Of a stretch of DNA of 64,000 nucleotides, positions 11,673-22,530 are shown one piece after another (positions within the stretch are counted from its first letter, which is position 1; each line of letters begins with the position of its first letter). The position numbers were made by a program, and so were the translations under genes. The notes under the pieces were generated by a model. It was not told where the DNA came from, did not search any database, and saw only the letters and a list, made by a program, of their open reading frames with translations. Source of the stretch: Haliclona indistincta (Eukaryota > Porifera > Demospongiae > Haplosclerida > Chalinidae); assembly GCA_964017065.1 (NCBI GenBank), contig OZ024784.1:9467152-9531151 (forward strand), in the 5' to 3' direction.

Positions 11673-13976
11673 TCAAGATTCATCTTCATCATCACTTTCT
11701 TCTCCAAACACAAACTTCATAATCTCATCAACTTCTCTGTCTAGTCTCAGGTATTCCTCATCATCATTATCATCGTCACTATCTTCAACGTATTCTTCAT
11801 CGATCTCCTTCTCTGCACTGATCAGTTCTATAGCCTCCAACTCTTCCTGTATGGTACTGGTGCTTGGTGTTTGTCTCTGATGCACATTACTACAATTGTA
11901 GCAATGACAACTTGGTCCACACGCTCTCTCTTTCCTCTGACAAGAGCATCGCTTTGTGGAGCATCCACTTTTACACCTGCATAAAACATCAGGTTTGACA
12001 ACCAGTATTCAGCACAGCAATCATCACATACCTGCACCCTGACAACATAAAGTCTACAGAGGCCTGTGCCTTGTGCACGTTTTGTTCGACTTCCCAGTGA
12101 ACCTCCAGCCTCCCATCAACTTCATCTCTTCTCCATCCAGAAATTGACAGTTCTATCAGGTACATCAGTGTTAATACTTGTAGTCGTAAATATTTATATG
12201 TTGCTTACCTGGTAAAGAGATCTTGTTGTCCAAAGCACTCTTCCAATATTGTATCACCCACATACACCTCTGCCAGTGCAGCTCCAATGCTTCTGTGGAT
12301 GGCATGCTGTCACACTCTCTCTCTGTACGTTGGTGAACTGTACTCCGTATACTTTGCAGCCACTTCACATGCTTCTCTAAGGTGCTACTGGCAACAGTAG
12401 AATGAAAGAGGGCTTCAGGTCTCTGTAAAGCAAATGCTGAGGCATACTTGCGATAGTAGGCGCAACCAACCAATCGCACAAAGAATAAGTAGGTAATGTC
12501 TTCTAAACCTCCAGCTATAAAAGAAGCATGCTTAAAGAAAGTGGCTAAAAAGCTGACTTTTCCAATGCCATGGAAAAATGAGATGTAGTCACAGCCAGTT
12601 GAGATGTAGATGGCCTGCATGACACGTGGTCGCATCATCTCTGGTACTGGTATTAACTCAGGATCTGTATAGAAGCACTTAAGCAGTTTGTTCAGATAGA
12701 GGAATTTAGAATTTTCAGTGAAACATTTTGATAATTGGATGATGACATCTTTGTTGGTCAGTTCAGATGGTATTTTGGTCATTCCAATGTGATAAATATC
12801 GGTGTCTGGTGAGTAGATGAGAACTTTTGTGCCCTGAGAATGTTTACAGTGTAGCCATACCCGTAGATCTGCCTCGTCTGCATTGGATGTTATTGCAGGG
12901 CACAGTGTTCTTGTTTTATTTCTAGAAGAAATGGTGAATGCCTGCTGTTTCAGATTAGTAGTGAATTCCTGTGCGCCATGCAAAATTTGTTGTACAAGTA
13001 ACAGCATTTCATCTGCTAGGTATGATGTTAGGTTTTTTTTGCATGTTCTGCAGCTAATTATGCTACGCCACTGGAAAGGAACACTGAAATTACTACTGAA
13101 ATGAGTGCAACTATGGTGATGGCTTGTTTCTGCTGCACTTTTGTCTCTACGCCTTTGTTCCAGCTCTTTGGGAGTTTCAGGGAGAGACCCTGGGGTGTCA
13201 AAAACAACTTGTACGGAAGTGGCACCAGCTGCAAAGTGAGGTCTTACAAACCTATTCAATAGCCACATTGTGTATTCTCTCATGCATGACATGGTGGGGA
13301 GGGGTGCTGTTTGTATAAGGAACATGCCTTCCATTATTACTGTGTCTGGTGTCCACCCATAGGGCAGTTTGTTAATTATTGGCTGTGGGTTTTGGTATCT
13401 GTGTTGGAAAAAATTGGTAGTTGAGCTCTTGTTGGACTTGTACGGAAATCCATTTGCATCAATTAGTGCACGAGGCACTGACTGTATTAGCCTAAAAAGA
13501 GCTTCAGCATCTATACTTTCAGTACCGTGCTCTGCTACCCAAGCCAATGTTCGCTTTAGGTAACGCTGGTACTGCTTTTGCTCTTTTTCTACCTGCTGTA
13601 TTCTACGTTTCTGTGTTTGTGTAACAGAAAACGTGCATAGCCGTTTCTGTCTTACAGGAGGATTTGCACTGGCTATTCTTAAGTACTTCTTTTGTATGTA
13701 TTGCTCCAGGCCTTTCTCACCAATTGACCTAAACCTCATCAGGTCATGGTGCTGCTCTTCTGTTGCTTGCCTTGCTACCAGTACATTCCACAGACCTTGA
13801 TTCTCCTCCCTATCAAAAAACATACCGTGGTTCGAGATGACAGCATGCATTCTTTGCATGTTTGTATGCGCCTTTCTGTCCTTGCTAGTTGGCCTGTGCG
13901 AGAACGCTGTGGCTTCATGGTGTTCCGGAAAAATCTGATCCGTCAAATTGCGCACACATTTTGCTTGAAAAGCCAT
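11673..13976 (-). CDS. XPG/FEN1-like nuclease with C-terminal CXC (tesmin/TSO1-type) domain, three exons
   Basis: Exons 13976-12209, 12152-12032 and 11976-11673 join in frame with GT-AG introns (56 and 55 bp) to give about 730 residues. The XPG-I region shows NADEADLRVWLH and, 26 residues later, SPDTDIYHIG, whose acidic residues fit metal binding. It is followed by STGCDYISFFHGIGK, the helix-turn region of FEN1-type flap nucleases. The last exon supplies the Cys-rich CRCKSGCSTKRC...CHCYNC, a CXC DNA-binding motif, then a long acidic tail. The start is uncertain: the first ATG is 13974-13976, while an in-frame TTG at 13986-13988 overlaps the stop of the upstream gene. One extra T in the T4 run there would fuse both into a single protein, so the break may be a recent 1-bp deletion. 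I infer it is part of an Academ-like transposon; a captured cellular nuclease is less likely. Confidence 0.82.
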
Positions 13977-13984
13977 GTAATTAC

Positions 13985-16900
13985 TCAAAATTCCATGCGC
14001 TCTCTGCTAGGTCGCACGATAGCAAGCTTGGCATCTTTGTTAATCTTCATTTCGTGGCATTCGTCCAATGCCACACCATGCCATTCTGCTTTGGTGAAGC
14101 GAACACTGAAGCTGCCCTTTCTGAGGTGTTGTAGGACAGCATTGGGCATTCTCAGTACATCACCAATGTGTGTCGGGACCAAACGCTGATATGTGCTCCG
14201 ATCGAAAGCTGAAAATATGGCAGCTTGTTGTTTTAGACTGGCCATTCGTAAATCCCAATTACGATACCTTATGCCAACAAAAAGAGTGAAGTACGCAAAG
14301 CAGTCTTCATTGATAAATCGATACCAGAACCTGATAGTGTCTTGCCTGTTAGCCATAACTTCCATAAACTCCTTAAAGCTTCGATAACTCACATTGCATG
14401 AAACTACAGTTTGTACTCTCTGTCGAAAGCTGTCTAAGTCGCTATCTGTTGTTATAACACTGAATTCTGTGATTAGGTCAGATACTTCTCTGTGCAAGGC
14501 TTCGTGCTGTGTTGTTTTGAAATACAAAGAAAGAAAAAATATGTAGAATGTCTCGAAAGCTTGCATAAAGAAGTTGTGTGTACGTCTGAAGTTCTTGCAT
14601 TGCAGCAATGATGTGAGGGTTTCACTGCGATGACCGCTTGATTCAGCAAGTTTAGCCAAACCAGCATCAGCATAAGGCTTCATGAGAGCAGGCTGGTAGT
14701 TGTACAAAATATGCCAATCTCCTGGGAAAGGTAGCATCCAACTGAGATGGCTTCCATACTGTGATTTGATCTCCTGTAAAATGACAAATACCTTTGCATC
14801 ACCAACAACTAGTACCCACTTGTGCCCAAGCTCCTGAACGAATGTTTTGTGTAGCTTGCCTAGAATACTTGTCAAATTTGGTTTTGAGTCTGCTAGTTCA
14901 CTCAGAATTTCAACATACACAACATTAGAGACTTCACAACTATACGTTTGCTTAGCAACACAATTAATGAGAGACTGTAGCCCAGGTAGTTTGCAATCTG
15001 TGCTGTTCAAGTGTACGTACTTCAAAATCATGCAGTTGAAAATGTCACTCTGAAGTTTAACTATTGCCTCAGACTCTGCCTGATTTAGCTTGAACTCGCT
15101 CATACAGAAGCATGATTGTGCTTGTGCATCGTACTCGACATAGTCTTCAAAGTGAGGATCAACGACTGGTTCTATGCTATTAACCAACCTGGTATGTGGT
15201 GATTGTTGTTCTGTCAACGTACGACGTCGACGCTTTGATTTTTCTATTGGAGTCGGTGACGCTGGTGGTGAAAGAGAGGGACCATGCTTTCTTCCAGATG
15301 ACGGGACATTCATCTCGTCATTTGAAAGGCGTGCAGAGAGTGGAAGAGGTTGAGCACATTGGACAGATGTTCCATGCCAGCTTCTGGTTCTGTCTGTGCT
15401 GGAGACAAAGGCATGAGACTGTAGTATGTCTATGTTGTCTATAGACACAACCGAAAGCGACTTGGGGTGTATCTCTGCTATGATGCCCTTGGACATACGC
15501 TGCTGCACAACTAGAGTTGCTAGCCTTCGGTTTGTCTCAAGAGATGCTACAGCTCCGACTCGATTGAGTATCCTGACCAGTTCTTGTGATCCTCCATGGC
15601 ATAGAACGGCTTCTGTCAATAGACAGTGAAATGGCATGGAACATTGTGTGTTACTGCAAAATAGCACTGTACACAACAAGTATGCTTGCCGCATGCGCTT
15701 GGTAGTTGTGATTTCAGTGTCGTTGATCAATAGCTTGCGTCTCCTGCTACGGACTGTTTGTGTCAGTTGTTGTATGAAGCTCAGTAGGTTTGGATCAACT
15801 GCTTCATATAGCCAATCGATAGAGAAAGAGGCATACTTTTCAGGTGCATCGTGAAAATTCGCTACAAAAGTTTTTGCCTGCATGTGAACTCGTTCGTTAA
15901 GATACAGTGCTACAGATGATATTTGATCGTCAATGGTTGGTGGAGGTGGGGATTTGGGTGGTTCAGTTTGTGTTATTTTGTGTAGTCTGTTTCGCCCCAA
16001 TGCTAGTGACACAGCATTCAAAAGATCACAGTTGGCATGGTACAGTAAAGAGCCGAAACGCCTGTGCCTACACTCAACACGGAGAGCTTCTCCAAAATAA
16101 AAACTAAGATGTGATAACATCCACCTGGTTTTGGGTGTGTCAGTATGACCTAATGATGGAAAACAGGTCACACGTGAGCTCATTTCAGCGCAAAAAAAAT
16201 CATAAAGCTCGGGTAACAGCACTACCTCATCGATCTTCATTGATTCTGCGAGCTTCAGTCCCGTGACACATAACACAAGGTCTGTGTAGTCATCTTTGGT
16301 AATGCTGTCACCCTTGCTTTCTATGGTAGCTTTCTGCACTGATAACTGTTTAGTAATTACATCAAGAGGTATCAGCTCCTGATCGTTGTGCTGTAGCTGT
16401 TTCAGCACTCTGTTGAAGTAAAGATAACACGTGTAGCAGATAGTGCTACTGGCTGTAAGGTTTAGTGTGTCATCAGTCATATTGCTCAGATAATTATTAA
16501 TCAATTCTGGATTGCTGCAGTGCCTATTAAAAGACGTACCTTTTTTGGGTTTTGCACCACAGGAGCAGCAAGGAGTGGGAGCATTCAAGTGTTGGTACAT
16601 GCTCAGATAATGATGTTTGCACAGCGCAAGAGATGTTTGTGAAGCGCTGGCACTAATGCTGAAGGAAGTGATATTCTCTGAGAAGGTTTGCAGTTGTTCA
16701 GCTGATACTAAGTTAGTATTGCTGTATAGTGGTTGTTGGCATTGCTCTATACAGCATACTTTGGTGGGCTTTGGTGGTTTTGGTGACCACCTTGGAGTAA
16801 AGCTGGAGTTACCCAGGTTTCTTTTAACCTGTTTAATGCATGGCTGACATATGCATGAGTTTTCTGACAAATCAGGACAGTTCGCTTTTAACCATTGGTA

Positions 16901-17023
16901 TGCTAGCAATGCCTTTATTTTTATGTGGCAAGGGTGAGTAAATTTAGTGTTACCCTTTTTGCACAGTGAACAGGAAACACAGTCACCTTCATGGCACTTC
17001 GGAACACGTGCTGGTGTTGCCAT
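13985..17023 (-). CDS. Transposase-like protein with Cys-rich N-terminus and GD...GDWH signature (DUF6589-like), 1012 aa
   Basis: A single uninterrupted frame from ATG 17021-17023. The N-terminus is Cys-rich (CHEGDCVSCSLCKKG, then CICQPCIKQVKR), and further Cys/His clusters run to about residue 210, as expected of zinc-binding DNA-recognition modules. A basic segment KSKRRRR near residue 600 could be a nuclear signal. Around residues 740-770 it reads VVGDAKVF then LPFPGDWHIL, matching in kind the GDQ...ADWHTK core of the gene at 56832-60142. These invariant Asp/His positions look like part of an RNase H-like transposase core, which is inference. It lies directly upstream of the XPG/CXC gene on the same strand. 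Flanking terminal repeats were not found by eye, so the ends of the presumed element are unknown. Confidence 0.78.
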   Translation of the reverse strand: MATPARVPKCHEGDCVSCSLCKKGNTKFTHPCHIKIKALLAYQWLKANCPDLSENSCICQPCIKQVKRNLGNSSFTPRWSPKPPKPTKVCCIEQCQQPLYSNTNLVSAEQLQTFSENITSFSISASASQTSLALCKHHYLSMYQHLNAPTPCCSCGAKPKKGTSFNRHCSNPELINNYLSNMTDDTLNLTASSTICYTCYLYFNRVLKQLQHNDQELIPLDVITKQLSVQKATIESKGDSITKDDYTDLVLCVTGLKLAESMKIDEVVLLPELYDFFCAEMSSRVTCFPSLGHTDTPKTRWMLSHLSFYFGEALRVECRHRRFGSLLYHANCDLLNAVSLALGRNRLHKITQTEPPKSPPPPTIDDQISSVALYLNERVHMQAKTFVANFHDAPEKYASFSIDWLYEAVDPNLLSFIQQLTQTVRSRRRKLLINDTEITTTKRMRQAYLLCTVLFCSNTQCSMPFHCLLTEAVLCHGGSQELVRILNRVGAVASLETNRRLATLVVQQRMSKGIIAEIHPKSLSVVSIDNIDILQSHAFVSSTDRTRSWHGTSVQCAQPLPLSARLSNDEMNVPSSGRKHGPSLSPPASPTPIEKSKRRRRTLTEQQSPHTRLVNSIEPVVDPHFEDYVEYDAQAQSCFCMSEFKLNQAESEAIVKLQSDIFNCMILKYVHLNSTDCKLPGLQSLINCVAKQTYSCEVSNVVYVEILSELADSKPNLTSILGKLHKTFVQELGHKWVLVVGDAKVFVILQEIKSQYGSHLSWMLPFPGDWHILYNYQPALMKPYADAGLAKLAESSGHRSETLTSLLQCKNFRRTHNFFMQAFETFYIFFLSLYFKTTQHEALHREVSDLITEFSVITTDSDLDSFRQRVQTVVSCNVSYRSFKEFMEVMANRQDTIRFWYRFINEDCFAYFTLFVGIRYRNWDLRMASLKQQAAIFSAFDRSTYQRLVPTHIGDVLRMPNAVLQHLRKGSFSVRFTKAEWHGVALDECHEMKINKDAKLAIVRPSRERMEF

Positions 17024-17372
17024 TTACAGCATCTAGAAAATTATGAGAATTATTAATAATAATTATTCTTTAGATATTCATGATCATGCATTATCTCTTT
17101 TCTCTGTAGATTGATGCCATCCAGCAGGTCATAAGATAGTTACAATCGCTAGGTTAAATAACTATTTTAGAATTGTAATGTGTACAGGTTAGCTTGGGCT
17201 AGTGCAGGTGCTAGTGGAACACAACTTACACAAGTAGTGGGCACATTGTGTATATAATGTAAGTAGGTTAAGTAGGTAAAATCAACAAACTGTGAATCTC
17301 ATCATCAACTAACTATGTTTTTAACACAAAAGTTTATAAGTTTTAGAATTAGTACTAGTTGTAAGCTACAGT
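17024..17372. other. Upstream non-coding region of the 17023 gene
   Basis: About 350 bp of AT-rich sequence. CTAG at about 17030-17034 could be a splice acceptor just before the start codon and TCTACAG at about 17106 another, so an untranslated first exon is possible. No TIR or recognisable promoter was seen. Confidence 0.4.
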
Positions 17373-17979
17373 TGCATACCAGTTGTTAGCTGTCTGGAGA
17401 TGGTTAATGGAAATGGCACCAAAAATAGCTGGTAGCAGTGAAGAAATTGGACTGAGATGCCTTTCCAACAGTGATCTGTTTATTTTTTATGGCTTTGACA
17501 AGGTAGATAGATTGAATTGCAGCTGAATGATAGTATTTCAAGTTTGCAGCTGCGATTTTAATTATGTAGTACGTGTTCGGAGTTACACGGTGTTCTGTGC
17601 AGGTGAGCCATGCTTATGAATAATTCATTAGCTAAGTTTTTGTTGCGCGCGCTAAACCGGCTGTGCAAATTAATTTGTATGGGCGTTATTTGACTTCCGG
17701 TACGCTGGCCATAGGACTGTATAATCCTTTTTCATCCATTTCTTCAGAAAGTGATTCAAAATGGTGTTTTAACCACGTAGAATTAATTTTCAACATTTTT
17801 GGACCATTTCCAGCAAGAATTACAATTTTTGATGAAAACTCATTAATCACCCTATAATCCTTTTTCATCCATTTCTTCAGAAAGTGATTCAAAATGGTGT
17901 TTTAACCACTTAGAATTGATTTTAAACATTTTTGGACCATTTCCAGCAAGAATGAAAATTTTTGATGAAAACTCATTAA

Positions 17980-18578
17980 CCTTTTAGTTGCCAAGTTATT
18001 TCGTCAGAAATTTGACTTGCTCTAAACTGGCAGTTTGTTTTGCAATTTTCTACAAAATGCAGTACGCTAGCTATTCCAAACTAGCACCCTTTTCTCCTGG
18101 CATGTCAAGGTTTACGAAAATGTACTAAACTCTAATCTGGCCACTCCCACTTCGGAACTGAAGCCACTTAAGTGTTGCGGCCTCGTCAATTTTTTGCTCA
18201 TTTTGATCTTCATTCAGCCCTGGTGACTGATACAAAAACCTGGTGGTGTCCAGGTGAGCGAACAGGACAGTTTAGACCATATTCTATGCCAAAGTATGCA
18301 TTTCCGGGCATCCTGAAGCCCTAAAAATGCCGAAAGCGGCGAGGGGCTCCGCCCCTTCGAACCCCGGGTTAAAGGGGGGACACCCCCCTTTAAAAATCCC
18401 CCCGTCCCCCGTTCTATATATTTTAGTGGGGAGGGCGCGGCGAAAAACAGTGGGTTTTTTCAGGTTATTTGCATTAAACTTGATTTGACCTTTCTAGAGC
18501 ACTTTTTACACTACTTATGACGTCTAGAGTAGGTGGAGTCAATTATGACACCTATAGGTGTCATTAGGGGTTAAAGGG
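17980..18578. mobile_element. TTAA-flanked 599-bp MITE, copy A
   Basis: Begins CCTTTTAGTTGCC and ends GGGGTTAAAGGG, flanked by TTAA at 17976-17979 and 18579-18582. The short inverted termini (CCNTTTAA type) and TTAA sites point to piggyBac- or Kolobok-type mobilisation. It contains a GC-rich core (GGCGAGGGGCTCCGCCCC) and no coding frame. Confidence 0.85.
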
Positions 18579-18716
18579 TTAATTGAGTTTTCATCAAAAA
18601 TTGTAATCTTGCTGGAAATGCTCCAAAGTTGATGAAAATCAATTCTAAGTGTTCTAAATGTCATTTAAAATTCAGTTTTGGAAGAAATAGACGCCGAAGG
18701 ATTATAAGGTGATTAA

Positions 18717-19315
18717 CCTTTTAGTTGCCAAGTTATTTCGTCAGAAATTTGACTTGCTCTAAACTGGCAGTTTGTTTTGCAATTTTCTACAAAATGCAGT
18801 ACGCTAGCTATTCCAAACTAGCACCCTTTTCTCCTGGCATGTCAAGGTTTACGAAAATGTACTAAACTCTAATCTGGCCACTCCCACTTCGGAACTGAAG
18901 CCACTTAAGTGTTGCGGCCTCGTCAATTTTTTGCTCATTTTGATCTTCATTCAGCCCTGGTGACTGATACAAAAACCTGGTGGTGTCCAGGTGAGCGAAC
19001 AGGACAGTTTAGACCATATTCTATGCCAAAGTATGCATTTCCGGGCATCCTGAAGCCCTAAAAATGCCGAAAGCGGCGAGGGGCTCCGCCCCTTCGAACC
19101 CCGGGTTAAAGGGGGGACACCCCCCTTTAAAAATCCCCCCGTCCCCCGTTCTATATATTTTAGTGGGGAGGGCGCGGCGAAAAACAGTGGGTTTTTTCAG
19201 GTTATTTGCATTAAACTTGATTTGACCTTTCTAGAGCACTTTTTACACTACTTATGACGTCTAGAGTAGGTGGAGTCAATTATGACACCTATAGGTGTCA
19301 TTAGGGGTTAAAGGG
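18717..19315. mobile_element. TTAA-flanked 599-bp MITE, copy B
   Basis: Same length and apparently the same sequence as copy A, flanked by TTAA at 18713-18716 and 19316-19319, 138 bp after copy A. The spacer between them is a diverged inverted copy of the preceding host repeat (GAGTTTTCATCAAAAATTGT). A diverged third member is at 49462-50055. Confidence 0.85.
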
Positions 19316-19394
19316 TTAATGCCCTCGAATAGAGCAATCCGATTGGTGGAAAATGACGTACTATGTAATAATAATTATTAATTTTATTATTAAT

Positions 19395-20697
19395 TATTAT
19401 TAATAGTAATTATACCCGGGGACTCGTGCAACTTAGCGTCACGTGATCTTGAGCACGTGATTTTCTGTCGCCCGCATTGCACGCTCCTCGCCTTGTCTCC
19501 GCTGCTACTCCTCGCCGTCGCTGCCCTGTCTCCGTTGCTCCTCGCTGTCCTGTCCTGCGCTACCCTGCCCCCTGTCCTGTCACACTCCCGAGCACTCCTC
19601 ACTTGCTTGTGAGTTGTAAGCTAATAATAATTATTATAATTTATATACATGTATATATATAATTATATATATATTACACTGCCTATATTTACATGTGTGT
19701 AATGAGCTAGCGTATTTGTAAGTCTTAATTATGCCAAAGCCTGTTTTCTCTTTTTGATGTGTCACGTCACAGTCATTAATGGCATAGATAGAGTAATCTA
19801 TTGATGATCGGACACCATGTAGAGGTTGTGCGTGTACGTCACGAATCGAACGCACGTGATGCACACGGCCATTTTGAGTGTCAACTGCAAGAAACAGCGT
19901 GCTCTGCTCTCGTTTGTAAGCTGCACCGCTCAGTAAAAAGTGGATAGCAGTCTTGCTTAGTACCAGGGCTACACAGAAGACGAAGCAAAAAAGTGGGCAG
20001 AGCAAGAATAGCGACTTTCTTTAAACAGACCTTTCAGTGGCCAGGCTTCGCTCGTACAGTACGTACGAGTCCTTGTAGTCTATCCCACGTCAAAGCAGTG
20101 TTGTTAGAACGGCTTCAACCATCTGGATACCGTACCTTGAGCGGAGGCAAGTGCTGCCGTTCCACGAGAGTGCCCTTACTTGGTGCATACAGCTTGTAGT
20201 ATTGTTGTATTCCACTTAGCAGTGCTTGTTTGCACCATAGCGTGACTGTACAGCTTTACCTAGCTATCAAAAATGCTAAAGTACTTCTTGTCTGACACTC
20301 AAAATGGCGTCGTAGCAACGGTTACTAACACGAAAAATGTGCGTCAAAGTTGTATGTGCACAACCTCTATAATCGGACGCTTGCGTCCGGCTTGTGAAAA
20401 GCTAACAAGTTCGCTGTTTGTATGACCGTATAGGACCATCATAGCACTACATACGCGTACCTTCCATAAGCCATGATTCATCGCTGCTGAATAGTTATGC
20501 GACACAGAAGGCCATTGTCCGTAGCTTTGTAATGTCGGACGACGCCATATGTTTTCAAACGATCAGTCCTATGTTAGCTAGACTCGCATCTGCCAGCAGC
20601 CAAACTACACTTATCCATAGGTCTGCTAGTGGGTAACAACTGGCAGCAGTAACGAACGATTCCTTCCAGTACAATCTTCTGGTAAACCATAGATAAT
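19395..20697. repeat. Dispersed family R1, copy 1
   Basis: Runs from TATACCCGGGGACTCGTGC to CTGGTAAACCATAGATAATA. Other copies are 26930-29720 (same orientation, with nested insertions), 62025-63330 (inverted), and a partial inverted copy at 42138-42500 whose missing end lies at about 34606-34646. Nothing coding is conserved. Confidence 0.9.
19822..20367. mobile_element. 546-bp TA-flanked MITE (TIR GAGGTTGTGC) inside R1
   Basis: Ends GAGGTTGTGC and GCACAACCTC, with TA at 19820-19821 and 20368-20369. The R1 copy at 42.4 kb has an uninterrupted TA at 42453-42454 exactly where this element sits in the others, which proves insertion with TA duplication. Tc1/mariner-type mobilisation is the likely source. 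Confidence 0.93.
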
Positions 20698-20971
20698 ACA
20701 AGTAATAAAAACATTTTAACCAAAATGCAAGAGATTTAGGGTTGGTACATTTGTCGAAAAAGAAAGGAAACAAGATTTTGAGGATTGTAACAATAGCAGT
20801 GTAATGCTACCTCCCTATTAAATTAACCACAACTATTGAAAGCAGTTAATTTAGGGAGGTAGCATTACACTGCTATTGTTACAATCCTCAAAATCTTGTT
20901 TCCTTTCTTTTTCGACAAATGTACCAACCCTAAATCTCTTGCATTTTGGTTAAAATGTTTTTATTACTTGT
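20698..20971. repeat. Near-perfect hairpin, arms about 130 bp
   Basis: Positions 20698-20827 are repeated in reverse complement at 20844-20971 around a 16-bp loop, differing mainly by a 4-bp TTAA insertion near the tip. Such identity indicates a recent fold-back duplication or element. A transcript would make long double-stranded RNA. Confidence 0.95.
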
Positions 20972-21946
20972 TTCTTTTCTTTTTTATTAATGACTTAGTT
21001 GACACTTATGCTAGTACAGTGTAAAGAGCCTCTTGAACTATTTCAGCCGAGACCGGGGCCGTACGACGGTAGTGCACTGGCGATCGACTCTGCATGACTA
21101 CATGCATGCAGCAGCAACACGTACCATGCAACATTAGCTAAGCTTAATCTAGCATTCTTACAAGCCTGAACAGACAAATCCAGTGTAACAGTGAAGATTG
21201 GCACGTTGTCTGCTGTGAACAACATTGCTAGTGCATGGCAGCAGCACTCGCGTTCCAAGCAATTTGTACTAAGGTGCGCTTGTATTAGAATAATTACATA
21301 CACGGGCGTGCGCGAGTAGGCGTAACCTAGTAACGGAGTTCAAACAGAAAGATGGAATGGAGTCTGTTATGGACCAAAAATCGCTGTTTTCTTGGAAATA
21401 CTCGCTTCTGTTAGTGTTTTAGGCTTAAATAGATATCAGGTGCACTGCTCCCAACGACTAGTGTAGTTGCTGTGTAGGTTTTGTCTTGAATAGCTCACTC
21501 GCCACGGCGGTAGGCTGGCTGGAGAAGAAGAAGAAGAAGAAGAAAGAAGATGAACAAACGGGTGACCACGTGAACTCTGGTTTACCACCTTAGACCTGGT
21601 TTCTTTTGCTTCTGAAGGTCTCTTTATAATCGCACAAATCGTGCAAAGAACGTCAGAACGTTAGATTAGCTTGAAACGCCCGTATGGCGAAGATATGGCA
21701 GTGCCGTAGTTAGCCCTCCAGACGAGACGCCATCTTGTCATGCCCATAGCAACTGGCCTTATAGTCTTTATTAGTAGACTCATTGTAAGCGCTTACCTCT
21801 TAGGATAGCCCCTAGGTAGTTAAAATACCCCTGATGTCGTCAACAGCCAAGATATACGTGAATTATTGCGTTTAGCCTAAGTGTAGCCGCCATATTGTTT
21901 TCCGCCCAACCCTAAATATGCCACGTCTACCGCGTGGCATAATATA
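20972..21946. repeat. Dispersed family R3, copy 1 (inserted segment with a purine tract)
   Basis: This segment, with the hairpin, is absent from the inverted counterpart near 62020. It carries an AGAAGAAGAAG tract at about 21523-21550 and ends with GCCACGTCTACCGCGTGGC. The portion 21230-21780 is found inverted at 53030-53545, and weaker relatives are at 23150-23640 and 30680-31300. No coding frame. Confidence 0.75.
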
Positions 21947-22330
21947 CTACGTACAGTGCTTCTCATCTAAAGAGTCCATTTTCAATAATTGGAAACATGT
22001 TAAGTCATAAAAACATTTTGCTTAACACTACAGTACTAAAACTTAATATTTACATTAATTCACCTTTCTTGAGTATGTTTGTCAAGTATTTAGCTTATCT
22101 TTTATTTCAGTCTGAAAATATCAGCAGCGAAATGGACGCCATTAAATTCATTAGTTTTAACCAAATAAAAATTGTAATCCTGCTAGTTAAGAAAAAACAT
22201 AAGACGTGCAGTTGAGTATGTAGGTCAGCTATTATGTGGGTTAAAATGGAAGTCTAACTCTCACATATGCTACTGTTAGCTTGCAAAATCTCTCAGCAGT
22301 CAAAGTACGAAACAGTTAACCAACTAACTC

Positions 22331-22530
22331 NNNNNNNNNNNNNNNNNNNNNNNNNNNNNNNNNNNNNNNNNNNNNNNNNNNNNNNNNNNNNNNNNNNNNN
22401 NNNNNNNNNNNNNNNNNNNNNNNNNNNNNNNNNNNNNNNNNNNNNNNNNNNNNNNNNNNNNNNNNNNNNNNNNNNNNNNNNNNNNNNNNNNNNNNNNNNN
22501 NNNNNNNNNNNNNNNNNNNNNNNNNNNNNN
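22331..22530. other. Assembly gap (200 N)
   Basis: Exactly 200 N characters, a placeholder size. It lies at the end of the inverted repeat block, whose partner also approaches a 200-N gap at 61178, so assembly of this repeat is uncertain. Confidence 1.

Larger units (their letters stand above)
17373..22330. repeat. Large repeat block, inverted counterpart of 61627-64000
   Basis: Reading 64000 leftwards on the minus strand reproduces 17373 rightwards, with high identity in the shared segments 17373-17976, 19320-20697 and 21947-22330. The left copy holds extra DNA at 17980-19315 (two TTAA elements and a spacer) and 20698-21946 (hairpin plus R3 sequence). The matches stop at the window end on one side and at an N gap on the other, so full length is unknown. 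No long coding frame lies in the shared part. Confidence 0.93.

Noticed and set aside
13975..13995. Programmed -1 frameshift between ORF1 and ORF2
   Set aside because: No X-XXY-YYZ slippery heptamer at the overlap; a single-base indel explains it more simply.
11520..17440. Direct repeats around AAATGGCACCA (11541 and 17414) as LTRs or ends of the XPG element
   Set aside because: Only about 20 bp similar, same orientation, and the right one belongs to a repeat block found elsewhere without the genes.
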